In this document: piece after piece, positions 36,256 to 43,981 of the stretch
Numbering within the stretch: position 1 is the first letter of the stretch
Layout: the number at the start of each line of letters is the position of its first letter
From: JBGCFO01 sp045106955
GTDB taxonomy: Bacteria > Pseudomonadota > Alphaproteobacteria > Rickettsiales > Rickettsiaceae
Reading direction: 5' to 3'
NCBI GenBank assembly: GCA_045106955.1
Contig: JBGCFO010000003.1
Span: 1-64,000, forward strand
DNA length: 64,000 nucleotides
Notes under the pieces: generated by a model
The model's database searches: none
What the model saw: only the letters and a program-made list of their open reading frames with translations
What the model was told of the DNA's origin: nothing
Translations under genes and position numbers: made by a program

Positions 36256-37953
36256 TTATACTTCCCAGAACCAATTATCACACCCAAAAAAAGCATGCAC
36301 ATTCTCTAACAATTTATATGTATCGGGGAATAATTCCTTGCACTGTTTAAACGTTTGAGAATCATTAATGCATTCATGAAGGAAATTTATATATATTTCA
36401 GGTTGATGATTGATGTAATTTTCAAACGTATCGGGATGATCATATGTAACAAAATTCGCGTCTATGAAGGCTAATAATATTTTCATTAAGTTAGCATCTT
36501 TAGCCATTACCATATTATGTGTTACGATTCCACTAACATCAAGTTTCTGGCCAAATTTTTCAAGATATTCTATAGCATGAGATATAAACTTCTCATTAAT
36601 TGGCAACTTCATGTCTATGATATCATTTATTAGCATCGTAATATCGATTGTTTTATCTAGTGTAGGTAGTACATATTTGAACATATTCCTACAAAAATCC
36701 TCTTCTTGCATACTATGTGCCATATGCAGAATTGACTTATAATTATCTATTGGCAAATCTCGTAATAACGCTGGAATGAGGTAATGCTGCTTTGAAAGTA
36801 TTATTTTCTCTGCGATTGGTCTTATATCATCCATATTAGCAGTACATGTAGTGAGCATTTGCTTCACAAAAGATGTTGGTATTGTTATAAGATTCATAGG
36901 ATCTTCTAATATACTCATGCTAGCTTCTAAGTTATTAGAAGCTAGTATCCCTAGATCATGGCCATCTAGCTTATTACATAATTCAGGCTCTTTTAATATA
37001 CGCATGGCAGCCTCTGAGTTATTAGAAGCTAGCATCCCTAGAGCACATCCATCTAGCTTATTACATAATCCAGGCTCTTTTAATATACGCATGCCAGCTT
37101 CTGAGTTATTAGAAGCTAGCATCCCTAGAGCACATCCATCTAGCTTATTACATAATTCAGGCTCTTTTAATATACGCATGCCAGCTTCTGAGTTATGAGA
37201 AGCTAGCATCCCTAGATAATATCCATCTAGGGAATATATCTTATTACATAATCCAGGCTCTGCCAATATACGTATGCCAACTTCTGAGTTATGAGAAGCT
37301 AGCATCCCTAGAGCACATCCATCTAGGGAATATATCTTATTACATAATCCAGGCTCTGCCAATATACGTATGCCGGCTTCTGAGTTATTATAAGCTAGCA
37401 TCCCTAGATCATATCCATCTAGTTTACTACATAATTCAGGCTCTGCTAATATATGCATGCCAGCTTCTGGGTTATTAAAAGCTAGCATCCCTAGACCATG
37501 TCCATCTAGCTTATTACATAATCCAGGCTCTGCTAATATACGCATGCCAGCTTCTGAGTTATTATAAGCTAGCATCCTTAGACCATGCGCATCTAGCTTA
37601 TTATATAATTCAGACTCTGCTAATATACGCATGGCAGCTTCTGAGTTATTATAAGCTAGTATCCCTAGATCATTTCCATTTAGCTTATTGCATAATTCAG
37701 ACTCTGCTAATATACGCATGGCAGCTTCTGAGTTACTAGAAGCTAGTATCCCTAGATCATTTCCATTTAGCTCATTACATAATTCAGGATCTTCTAAGAT
37801 ATGTATACCAAATCCGTGATAAGCTTTAGATAATTGTACTAATTGAGGCAGTGCAAGTTGAGATTTGATTTTTTCTGTTAATGTAGCAGGATCTAAGTTA
37901 GATTGTAATTGTTTTACTATATTTGCTGCAAATACATCATCTTTAGTTTTCAT
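36256..37953 (-). CDS. Tandem-repeat protein (ten 29-32-residue helical repeats)
   Basis: The 565-residue protein has a helical N-terminal cap (1-56), ten tandem repeats (57-352) and a non-repetitive, mostly helical C-terminal domain (353-565). The repeat consensus is G/E-LCNKLDG-x2-LGMLA-x-NNSEAGMRIL-x-EP, 29 residues. Repeats 6 and 7 carry a three-residue insertion (IYS) and have 32. The pattern, with regularly spaced Leu, Ala and Ile, predicts an alpha-solenoid related in style to LRV/HEAT-like repeats, though I cannot assign a family. No signal peptide or membrane span is seen. Such solenoids often bind proteins, and in intracellular bacteria many are secreted effectors; that role is inference. 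It lies between two similar flanking segments near an IS remnant, in an accessory island. Confidence 0.8.
   Translation of the reverse strand: MKTKDDVFAANIVKQLQSNLDPATLTEKIKSQLALPQLVQLSKAYHGFGIHILEDPELCNELNGNDLGILASSNSEAAMRILAESELCNKLNGNDLGILAYNNSEAAMRILAESELYNKLDAHGLRMLAYNNSEAGMRILAEPGLCNKLDGHGLGMLAFNNPEAGMHILAEPELCSKLDGYDLGMLAYNNSEAGIRILAEPGLCNKIYSLDGCALGMLASHNSEVGIRILAEPGLCNKIYSLDGYYLGMLASHNSEAGMRILKEPELCNKLDGCALGMLASNNSEAGMRILKEPGLCNKLDGCALGMLASNNSEAAMRILKEPELCNKLDGHDLGILASNNLEASMSILEDPMNLITIPTSFVKQMLTTCTANMDDIRPIAEKIILSKQHYLIPALLRDLPIDNYKSILHMAHSMQEEDFCRNMFKYVLPTLDKTIDITMLINDIIDMKLPINEKFISHAIEYLEKFGQKLDVSGIVTHNMVMAKDANLMKILLAFIDANFVTYDHPDTFENYINHQPEIYINFLHECINDSQTFKQCKELFPDTYKLLENVHAFFGCDNWFWEV
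36898..37785 (-). repeat. Ten-copy 87-96 bp coding tandem repeat
   Basis: The coding repeats have an 87-base period (eight units) with two units of 96 bases. Adjacent units are nearly identical at DNA level: the copies around 37017-37103 and 37104-37190 differ at only a few positions, including silent sites. This points to recent unequal recombination or slippage and to likely copy-number variation between strains. The older units towards 37785 are more diverged. Confidence 0.9.
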
Positions 37954-37982
37954 TTTACCTCTATTGTATATTTAATTATATT

Positions 37983-38057
37983 ATAATTAACCTCAGTCGC
38001 CAGTTAGTAAAATGTTTTATTAGCAGACTTGATTAATATTATAGGCTATTTTATCTT
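37983..38057. repeat. IS-end-like segment similar to 36051-36128
   Basis: The segment ATAATTAACCTCAGT through TATAGGCTATTTTAT resembles 36051-36128 over about 75 bases in direct orientation, with several substitutions and small gaps. It lies just beyond the 3' end of the IS982 transposase remnant, where the end of that element would be expected. The two copies bracket the repeat-protein gene. The alignment was made by eye only. Confidence 0.4.
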
Positions 38058-38648
38058 TTTTTAACGAAAAAACAAGTAGCAATGAAAATAAATTTCACCA
38101 TGTTAATGATTTTATTAGAAGGATTTAACTGAATTGTTTTGTCAATGATTTTATTGAATTTTTAGATAAAAATACTCTGATAACTAATTTAATATTGCTA
38201 TTCTTTCCTTAGAATTGAGTATTTTTTTAACGTTATACGCACTGATGCATATTAAACACAGATGATTTTTCATATCTTTTCTGAGATTGGTAAATAATCT
38301 CAGGCCTTGATTGAACAGCTTTAAAAATAAATTACTTGAAATATAACCCTTATCACCATAGATTTTACCAGTCAAACCAAATGCTAAATTAGCTACTGGA
38401 AGTATATCGCTTCTATTTCCTTTTGTAATTTTAACAGTCATAATTTCTCCTTTATTATTAATAATCATGTGTAATTTAAATCCCATGAACCAGCCATAGC
38501 TAGATTTGCCTACCTTAGCAATTCTAGCTAATACTCTATTGTTAGATGTGCGTTTATTATGACAAATTTGTAATTTGCTAGAATCGATAAAATATGTACC
38601 AGTATCCTCTCCATTGAACAATTGCATTAAACTAATAGAGCTCAGCAA
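38051..38648 (-). pseudogene. IS982-family transposase remnant
   Basis: An ORF at 38184-38648 encodes 154 residues with IS982-type blocks TGTYFIDSSKLQICHN, GWFMGFKLHMIINNKGEI, KIYGDKGYISSNLF and LFTNLRKDMKN. These include DDE-type Asp residues (FIDS, GDKGY). About 100 N-terminal residues of a normal transposase are missing. After the stop the family C terminus continues in another frame (38051-38131, SNKIINMVKFIFIATCFF, resembling the final helix), so a frameshift or deletion has also occurred. It is therefore inactive. It lies between the repeat-protein gene and the XRE regulator and marks the accessory island. Confidence 0.8.
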
Positions 38649-38759
38649 TTTGGAGCCAGTATTTTAAATAAAACATCTTAGATACTTAGTCCGACTAAGA
38701 AGTAGTTAGGATTAAATAAAATATACTGGAAAAACTTTTTGAATGTAAATCGATATATC

Positions 38760-39206
38760 TCACAACGTTCCTATTTTGAGATCAAATGATAACAAACAAT
38801 TTGCTAAATCTAATAGTTGGTAACGCAATGTATGATCTAGTATCTCATTAAAAACTGACATTAGCTGCGCTTTATCTTCTTTTGCGTAATTATCATACTT
38901 GTAAGTCTTATACTCTATGCCAGGCTCTGCAATGACCGAATGATCAGCCCGCAAACCATTGAAGAAATAATCAGAGGAAACTTTAAAAAAACAGGCGATA
39001 CAGTATAAATAAGAACAAGACACTCTATTTACACCAGTCTCGTACTTCTGTACCTGCTGCAAACTTAAATTCAATGCCTTTGCTAAATCTTTTTGAGTAT
39101 ATTTTAACGATACTCTTAAAGCTTTAATATTTCTACCAACTACATCATCGATCCTTCGTAAATCATTACTTGGAAAAAAGTTATAATTTATCATCTGGCA
39201 ACTCAA
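38760..39206 (-). CDS. XRE-family transcriptional regulator
   Basis: The 148-residue protein has an N-terminal helix-turn-helix of the Cro/CI type (about 22-85): VGRNIKALRVSLKYTQKDLAKALNLSLQQVQKYETGVNRVS. The block QKYETGVNRVS and the following FKVSSDYFFNGL match a widespread alphaproteobacterial single-domain XRE group. The C-terminal 60 residues are a helical region of unknown role. It is encoded 73 bases downstream of the FlbD-like gene on the same strand and could be co-transcribed. Whether it controls neighbouring genes or distant ones is not evident. Confidence 0.85.
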   Translation of the reverse strand: MSCQMINYNFFPSNDLRRIDDVVGRNIKALRVSLKYTQKDLAKALNLSLQQVQKYETGVNRVSCSYLYCIACFFKVSSDYFFNGLRADHSVIAEPGIEYKTYKYDNYAKEDKAQLMSVFNEILDHTLRYQLLDLANCLLSFDLKIGTL

Positions 39207-39279
39207 AATTTTAAAAAGCTATCTTAACAAGACGAATGGTTATTATTTATACCAAAAATTGCAATAAGTCAAGTACTTT

Positions 39280-40548
39280 TTATTGATTATTATATGAATT
39301 TGATTTTTTATACACCTCTAGTTTATTTTCTAGCATTGCGATAGAGATACCTAGTATTTCAGATGCTTTATTTAAATCTCCTAAACAATAATTCATTGTA
39401 TTTGTTACCAACTCTTTTTCTGCTTCAGATATTTTTTTACCAACAAATTGCTTAGTAGGCATTTGTATATCGCCTTCTACTATCACATCACCTGATGATA
39501 ACAAAACTGCTCTATGCATTACATTTTCAAGTTCTCTAATATTGCCAGGCCATGGATGCATTTGTAATTTGCTTAACGCCTCTTTTGATAGAGCTTTAGG
39601 CTTCATTTGATTATTCATAACGTATTTTGATATGAAGTGATTGCTAAGTTCTTCTATATCTTCAATTCTTTGATTAAGATTTGGCAACTCTATCGTGATC
39701 GTATTCAAACGAAAATACAAATCTTCTCTAAAATTATTTTTTGCAATTTCTTCTTGTAAGTCTCGATTAGAAGTGGCGATAATACGCAAATCAATTTTAA
39801 CTGGGCTATTACCACCAACGCGATCAATTTCCTTTTCTTGTATAGCGCGTAATAACTTTGCCTGTAAACGCGTATCCATCTCGCTAATTTCGTCTAGAAG
39901 CAATGTGCCTCCACTCGACTCCTCAAATTTACCTATCCTACGTGTAAGCGCTCCTGTAAAAGCTCCCTTTTCATGACCAAATAATTCTGATTCCAATAAA
40001 TGCTCTGGTATTGCAGCGCAATTTACTCGCACAAATGATGAATTAGCTCGTTCGCTATTGTTATGAATATAATTAGCAAGCATTTCTTTTCCAGTTCCTG
40101 ATTTGCCAGTTAACAGGATATTAGCATTAGATTTAGCGATCTTATCAGATATTTGCATTACAGATTTCATCGGATTTGAATTACCCGTAATCATGCTTGA
40201 TTTATTTGAGATCGTATTCAATATTGCTACGATTAATTTTTTATCTGGAGGAAGCGAAATAAACTCTTTAGCTCCAGCTTTAATTGAATTAATCGCATCT
40301 TTAGGGTCGCATTTTATGCCATAGGACACTACTGGAACAGAAATCCTCTCATTTGATAGAGATTGAACTAAAGATGATATATCCATTTTTGCATCAATTA
40401 AAATTAAATCAGATCCTTTACCATTGCGCAAAAATTGTAATGCATCTTCTATATTATCTGCCATTATCACCTTACAACCATGTGATTTTGCAGTTTCTAC
40501 AGCAGAAGTTACATCACTATTGGTAGTCTTGACTATCAATAATCTCAT
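39280..40548 (-). CDS. flbD: FlbD-like sigma-54-dependent transcriptional activator
   Basis: The 422-residue protein has a receiver-like N-terminal domain (1-115), a AAA+ sigma-54 interaction domain (about 120-355) and a Fis-type HTH at the C terminus (about 375-415, NKASEILGIS). The AAA+ part has Walker A LTGKSGTGKEM, the sigma-54 contact loop GAFTGA and Walker B GGTLLLDEIS. The N-terminal domain begins MRLLIV and ends IKAGAKEFISLPPD as in FlbD of Caulobacter, and it lacks the usual acidic pair of phospho-receivers, as FlbD does. FlbD activates class III/IV flagellar genes with RpoN. An NtrX-like role is the main alternative. No flagellar genes are in this window. Confidence 0.72.
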   Translation of the reverse strand: MRLLIVKTTNSDVTSAVETAKSHGCKVIMADNIEDALQFLRNGKGSDLILIDAKMDISSLVQSLSNERISVPVVSYGIKCDPKDAINSIKAGAKEFISLPPDKKLIVAILNTISNKSSMITGNSNPMKSVMQISDKIAKSNANILLTGKSGTGKEMLANYIHNNSERANSSFVRVNCAAIPEHLLESELFGHEKGAFTGALTRRIGKFEESSGGTLLLDEISEMDTRLQAKLLRAIQEKEIDRVGGNSPVKIDLRIIATSNRDLQEEIAKNNFREDLYFRLNTITIELPNLNQRIEDIEELSNHFISKYVMNNQMKPKALSKEALSKLQMHPWPGNIRELENVMHRAVLLSSGDVIVEGDIQMPTKQFVGKKISEAEKELVTNTMNYCLGDLNKASEILGISIAMLENKLEVYKKSNSYNNQ

Positions 40549-40575
40549 AATAATATATATTCTTACTTCATTTCG

Positions 40576-41433
40576 TTAATCACGGCAACTTGTCCATTGC
40601 GGTCTAGATATATCTAGAGTCATATTATCAATGCAAATTTGCTTTGTTGATAGTTTTTCATATTCTTCATTCTTAATTAAAGCAAGTGCTTGATTTTGAT
40701 AACTAGATAATAATATACCTAATTTTGTATCTCCAATCATAATATCGTTATTTTTTGTTAAATGATCAAGTTCTTCTCTAGACGTAAGCTTAAATATGCT
40801 TTTCCTTAAAACACCTTGATAGGTTGTTCTTGACATCACCTCTTGCCCCACATAACATCCTTTGCTATAGCTAATTGCATTTAGATCTTTTGCGCCATAT
40901 TCTAGAGGTATTGATTTATTTTGTATTAAGTCACAATATCCATCCACAATGGCATATCGATATTTATCTTGTAAATACAAGTCATCGATATTATTAAACT
41001 CATTCATTGTATTAGATAAGTTGAGTAATGTATTATTCATGCATTCTTTACTACCATGTACGATGAACCTATACCCTAAAGCCTTGTAACGTGGATCAAT
41101 AGCCCTTATTACAATATTAGGTATAACCAACGCTTCCTTGGCATACAAAACTGTGTAATTAGAATCAAGCTCTATATCAACTTTAGCATTTAGCTTGTAC
41201 ATCATTAGCTTCTTAATCAATTCTTGAGATTGATTAAGATTAACATCAAGTAAAAATCGCCCTTCGTCTTTTAAAATAAAAAAATCAAACAAATATCTTC
41301 CACGATTAGTAATCATATAGCTGTAACAATAGTCATTGTTCTTTACGTCGTTAGTAACTAAGTTTTGTAAAAAATCACATGCATCCTTCCCTGAGATTTT
41401 GACTATCACTCTATCCTTCAATATATTATACAT
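40576..41433 (-). CDS. ygfZ: YgfZ/GcvT-like folate-binding protein
   Basis: YgfZ (IBA57 in mitochondria) uses a folate to help maintain certain Fe-S enzymes. The 285-residue protein has the diagnostic KGCYVGQEVMSRT (K-G-C-Y-x-G-Q-E, Cys near residue 192) and an N-terminal GcvT-like fold starting ILKDRVIVKISGKDACDFLQN. The length is in the family range. It lies between the FlbD-like gene (27 bases away) and cox11 (138 bases), on the minus strand. The catalytic Asp of true aminomethyltransferase is not expected in this subfamily. The match is secure by motif. Confidence 0.92.
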   Translation of the reverse strand: MYNILKDRVIVKISGKDACDFLQNLVTNDVKNNDYCYSYMITNRGRYLFDFFILKDEGRFLLDVNLNQSQELIKKLMMYKLNAKVDIELDSNYTVLYAKEALVIPNIVIRAIDPRYKALGYRFIVHGSKECMNNTLLNLSNTMNEFNNIDDLYLQDKYRYAIVDGYCDLIQNKSIPLEYGAKDLNAISYSKGCYVGQEVMSRTTYQGVLRKSIFKLTSREELDHLTKNNDIMIGDTKLGILLSSYQNQALALIKNEEYEKLSTKQICIDNMTLDISRPQWTSCRD

Positions 41434-41521
41434 AGCTGATATTAATAATTTAGATATCTCTTATTAATCATTTCAATAACAAATAACTAATGATCGAAAC
41501 GATAATAATTATTATTTCATC

Positions 41522-41543
41522 GAGATTGTAATTAGTCAATCTC
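41522..41543. other. Hairpin between cox11 and ygfZ
   Basis: GAGATTG (41522-41528) and CAATCTC (41537-41543) form a perfect seven-base stem with an eight-base loop in the 138-base gap downstream of cox11. No T-tract follows on the minus strand, so it is not a standard intrinsic terminator. It may stabilise the cox11 mRNA end or act as a weak terminator. Confidence 0.3.
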
Positions 41544-41571
41544 CTTAAACACAATATATCTTGATGTTATT

Positions 41572-42111
41572 TTATATATCTCTGACTTTAAAAAAACTAT
41601 AAGATAATGTGATGGTTGTTACATCATTCATTGCTGGATCACTTTCAAATCCTGAATCAATTAAAAAAGATACTGGCATGATCAATTTTTCGTGAGCTCT
41701 GATTATCTGCTCCTCAAAGCAAAAACAATGTATTTTAATGAAGTATTTTCCAGCCTTATTTGGAGTGATATTATAAACTGCAGTTCCAATAATATCATGG
41801 TTACTTAAGTTCTCTGCTTCATAAAATACTAATGTATTATATCCAACAATTGAACTAACCATACGCTGTTTTGGAGTAAAACGCCATGGTAATTTACTAT
41901 CAAGATTTGCATCAAATTCAATATTAATTTTACGCGTACCTTTACTATAATGGGTTAAATAATCGTATTGTCTAATAGTTCCAGCAAAGCCTGTAGTTTT
42001 ACAAAATAAATTATATAAAGGCACAGATGCAAATGCTAATAATACCATGCTTGCCAATAAACATATTAATGAAAATACTAGTTTATTATTATTGTTTAAT
42101 TTGCTTTTCAT
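41572..42111 (-). CDS. ctaG: Cytochrome c oxidase assembly protein CtaG/Cox11
   Basis: This is the copper chaperone that builds the CuB site of cytochrome c oxidase subunit I. The 179-residue protein has one N-terminal membrane anchor (about 10-34) and a periplasmic immunoglobulin-like domain. It carries the copper motif CFCFEEQ near residue 130 and the conserved LYNLFCKTTGFAGT near 32-45. The length is typical. It lies nine bases downstream of the mrp-type gene on the same strand. It fits with ctaA and indicates a heme-copper oxidase in this organism. Confidence 0.95.
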   Translation of the reverse strand: MKSKLNNNNKLVFSLICLLASMVLLAFASVPLYNLFCKTTGFAGTIRQYDYLTHYSKGTRKINIEFDANLDSKLPWRFTPKQRMVSSIVGYNTLVFYEAENLSNHDIIGTAVYNITPNKAGKYFIKIHCFCFEEQIIRAHEKLIMPVSFLIDSGFESDPAMNDVTTITLSYSFFKVRDI

Positions 42112-42120
42112 TTTTTTAAC

Positions 42121-42864
42121 TTAGATCTTATCAAAAATACTAGCTTTTGATATAGATATAATCTCGGATAAATTCTTTCCTTCGTCGCAAGCATTTGATA
42201 TTTCGGTTGTAATTGGAATATTAAGTATAATAGGTATATTAAATTTTTTAGAGATTTCTTCAGCGCTATTTCCAGTAAAAATATCTAGCTTATTACCAGA
42301 TTGATCACAATAATAGCTCATGTTACTTATAATACCTGCGATAGGTATGTCGAATTTTCTATACAAATCAATTGCTTTTATTACATCTAATTTTGCAATT
42401 TGTTGCGGTGTTGTGACAAATATAGCGCTATTAATATGATAATTTTGTAATATATTTAAATGAATATCTCCTGTACCAGGTGGAGTGTCAATGATGAGAT
42501 AATCTAAATTGTTCCAAACGCTTTTGGAAAGTATTTGATACACCATTTTGTTTGCCATTAAACCTCTCCATGCAATTGCACTATATTCATCTACGATAAG
42601 ACCAATGGACATAATTTGCACATTACGTGATATAACTGGAATAAATTCTTTATTGTATATTTCAGGAGCTTTTTTGACATTAAACATACGATGTATCGAT
42701 GGTCCATATATATCTAAATCTGCCAATCCCACGTTGTATCCTTCTTTAGAAAGATTATCTGCGAGTAATGTTGCAAATGTAGATTTACCGACCCCTCCTT
42801 TTCCAGATGCAACTACTATTATATTGTTTACATTGGAAATAAGATGTTTTTTTGACTTATTCAT
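42121..42864 (-). CDS. mrp: Mrp/ApbC-type P-loop ATPase (Fe-S carrier family), reduced
   Basis: The 247-residue protein has the deviant Walker A VASGKGGVGKSTFATLLA near residue 17, the GLADLDIYGPSIHRMF block and LDYLIIDTPPGTGDIHL. These identify the Mrp/NBP35/ApbC family, which carries or inserts Fe-S clusters. Two reductions are visible. The N-terminal MIP18/DUF59 domain of many bacterial Mrp proteins is absent, and the usual CxxC motif after NMSY reads YYCDQSG with only one Cys. Cluster binding would therefore need other ligands. It diverges from hflK, whose promoter lies in the 70-base gap. Confidence 0.85.
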   Translation of the reverse strand: MNKSKKHLISNVNNIIVVASGKGGVGKSTFATLLADNLSKEGYNVGLADLDIYGPSIHRMFNVKKAPEIYNKEFIPVISRNVQIMSIGLIVDEYSAIAWRGLMANKMVYQILSKSVWNNLDYLIIDTPPGTGDIHLNILQNYHINSAIFVTTPQQIAKLDVIKAIDLYRKFDIPIAGIISNMSYYCDQSGNKLDIFTGNSAEEISKKFNIPIILNIPITTEISNACDEGKNLSEIISISKASIFDKI

Positions 42865-42866
42865 AC

Positions 42867-42895
42867 TTGCATTTGTTATTATTCGTTTATATAAT
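42867..42895 (+). promoter_or_regulatory. Sigma-70-like promoter for hflK-hflC-htrA
   Basis: TTGCAT (42867-42872) and a perfect TATAAT (42890-42895) are separated by 17 bases, the optimal spacing. Transcription would begin near 42902, about 33 bases before the hflK ATG. The box starts just outside the divergent mrp-type start codon. No operator repeats are seen. Confidence 0.6.
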
Positions 42896-42934
42896 CTTCT
42901 CTAATGTTAATATATCAATATTATAACTTTTTCT

Positions 42935-43972
42935 ATGACATACAAGGGTCAATTCTGTTCCGCTATATTTGCTAATTCTCCTTGGAATAATCCAAATCAA
43001 GATAATATCTTCAAAAAACCTCGTAAACCTCAATTTAATTACGGTGATTTTAATATCAAATTCAATGGAAAAATTTTTCTTTTAATATTAATTGTGATTG
43101 CTGGATTATGGCTTACTTCTGGAATTTATGAAGTAAAAGAAGGAGAAGAGTCTGTTGTAATAAGATTTGGGAAATTTGTCAGAAAAGGACATCCTGGTTT
43201 GAATTATCATCTTCCTTCTCCAATAGAAAATGTTATTATAGAAAAAATTAATCAATCACGCCGCATTGAAATTGGTTATCGTTCTGGCATGATATCTACT
43301 AACCGATCTAGTTCTAATAATAATATTTCATCTGAAAGTTCAATGCTTACTGGAGATGAAAATATTGTAGAACTATATGCTGATATTATGTGGCATATAA
43401 ATGATATAGAGAAATATGTTTTTGCTCTTGTTAATCCAGAAGATACAGTTAAAACTGTTTCTGAAAGTGCAATTCGGGAGGTAATAGGCAAGACGCCAAT
43501 TTTGTCGATATTGTCCAACCAAAAACAAGAAATAACCGATAATGTTGAACAGTTAATACAAGAAATATTAGATATGTATGGAGTTGGAGTAACTATTGAA
43601 ATGGTTCAACTGCTCAAAGCAGAGCCGCCAGCTGAGGTAATTGATTCTTATAGAGATGTGCAAACTGCAAAGGCAGATAAAGAACGAATTATTAATCAAG
43701 CTTATTCCTATAGTAATGATATATTACCCGCAGCTAGAGGTAAGGCAGAAAAAATAACTCAGGCTGCTGAAGCTTATAAAGAAAGTATTGTTGCTAAAGC
43801 TAAAGGAGATGCTCATAAATTTACAGCCATATACACCCAATACTTAAAAAATAAGCAACTTACTAAAGACAGATTTTATCTCGATAGCATGCAATCAATA
43901 TTACAAAATGTGAAGAAATTTGTAATAGGAAATCACAATAACTTCTTACCACATATGAATATACAACAATAG
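42935..43972 (+). CDS. hflK: FtsH modulator HflK
   Basis: HflK is a membrane-anchored SPFH/prohibitin-domain protein that, with HflC, forms a large periplasm-facing cage around the FtsH protease. The 345-residue protein has a proline- and asparagine-rich cytoplasmic start, one membrane span (about 48-66), VKEGEESVVIRFGK near 70, an SPFH domain with SESAIREVIGKTPI near 180-193 and coiled coil near 240-300. It is followed nine bases later by hflC and then htrA, consistent with a membrane protein quality-control operon. Confidence 0.95.
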   Translation: MTYKGQFCSAIFANSPWNNPNQDNIFKKPRKPQFNYGDFNIKFNGKIFLLILIVIAGLWLTSGIYEVKEGEESVVIRFGKFVRKGHPGLNYHLPSPIENVIIEKINQSRRIEIGYRSGMISTNRSSSNNNISSESSMLTGDENIVELYADIMWHINDIEKYVFALVNPEDTVKTVSESAIREVIGKTPILSILSNQKQEITDNVEQLIQEILDMYGVGVTIEMVQLLKAEPPAEVIDSYRDVQTAKADKERIINQAYSYSNDILPAARGKAEKITQAAEAYKESIVAKAKGDAHKFTAIYTQYLKNKQLTKDRFYLDSMQSILQNVKKFVIGNHNNFLPHMNIQQ

Positions 43973-43981
43973 AATTATACA

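Noticed and set aside
36851..37198. 115-codon plus-strand ORF with internal repeats
   Set aside because: It is the antisense shadow of the tandem-repeat gene; its repetition simply mirrors the real coding strand.
36898..37785. Possible CRISPR array because of regular direct repeats
   Set aside because: The period is 87 bases with no unique spacers, and the repeats are in frame within a protein gene.
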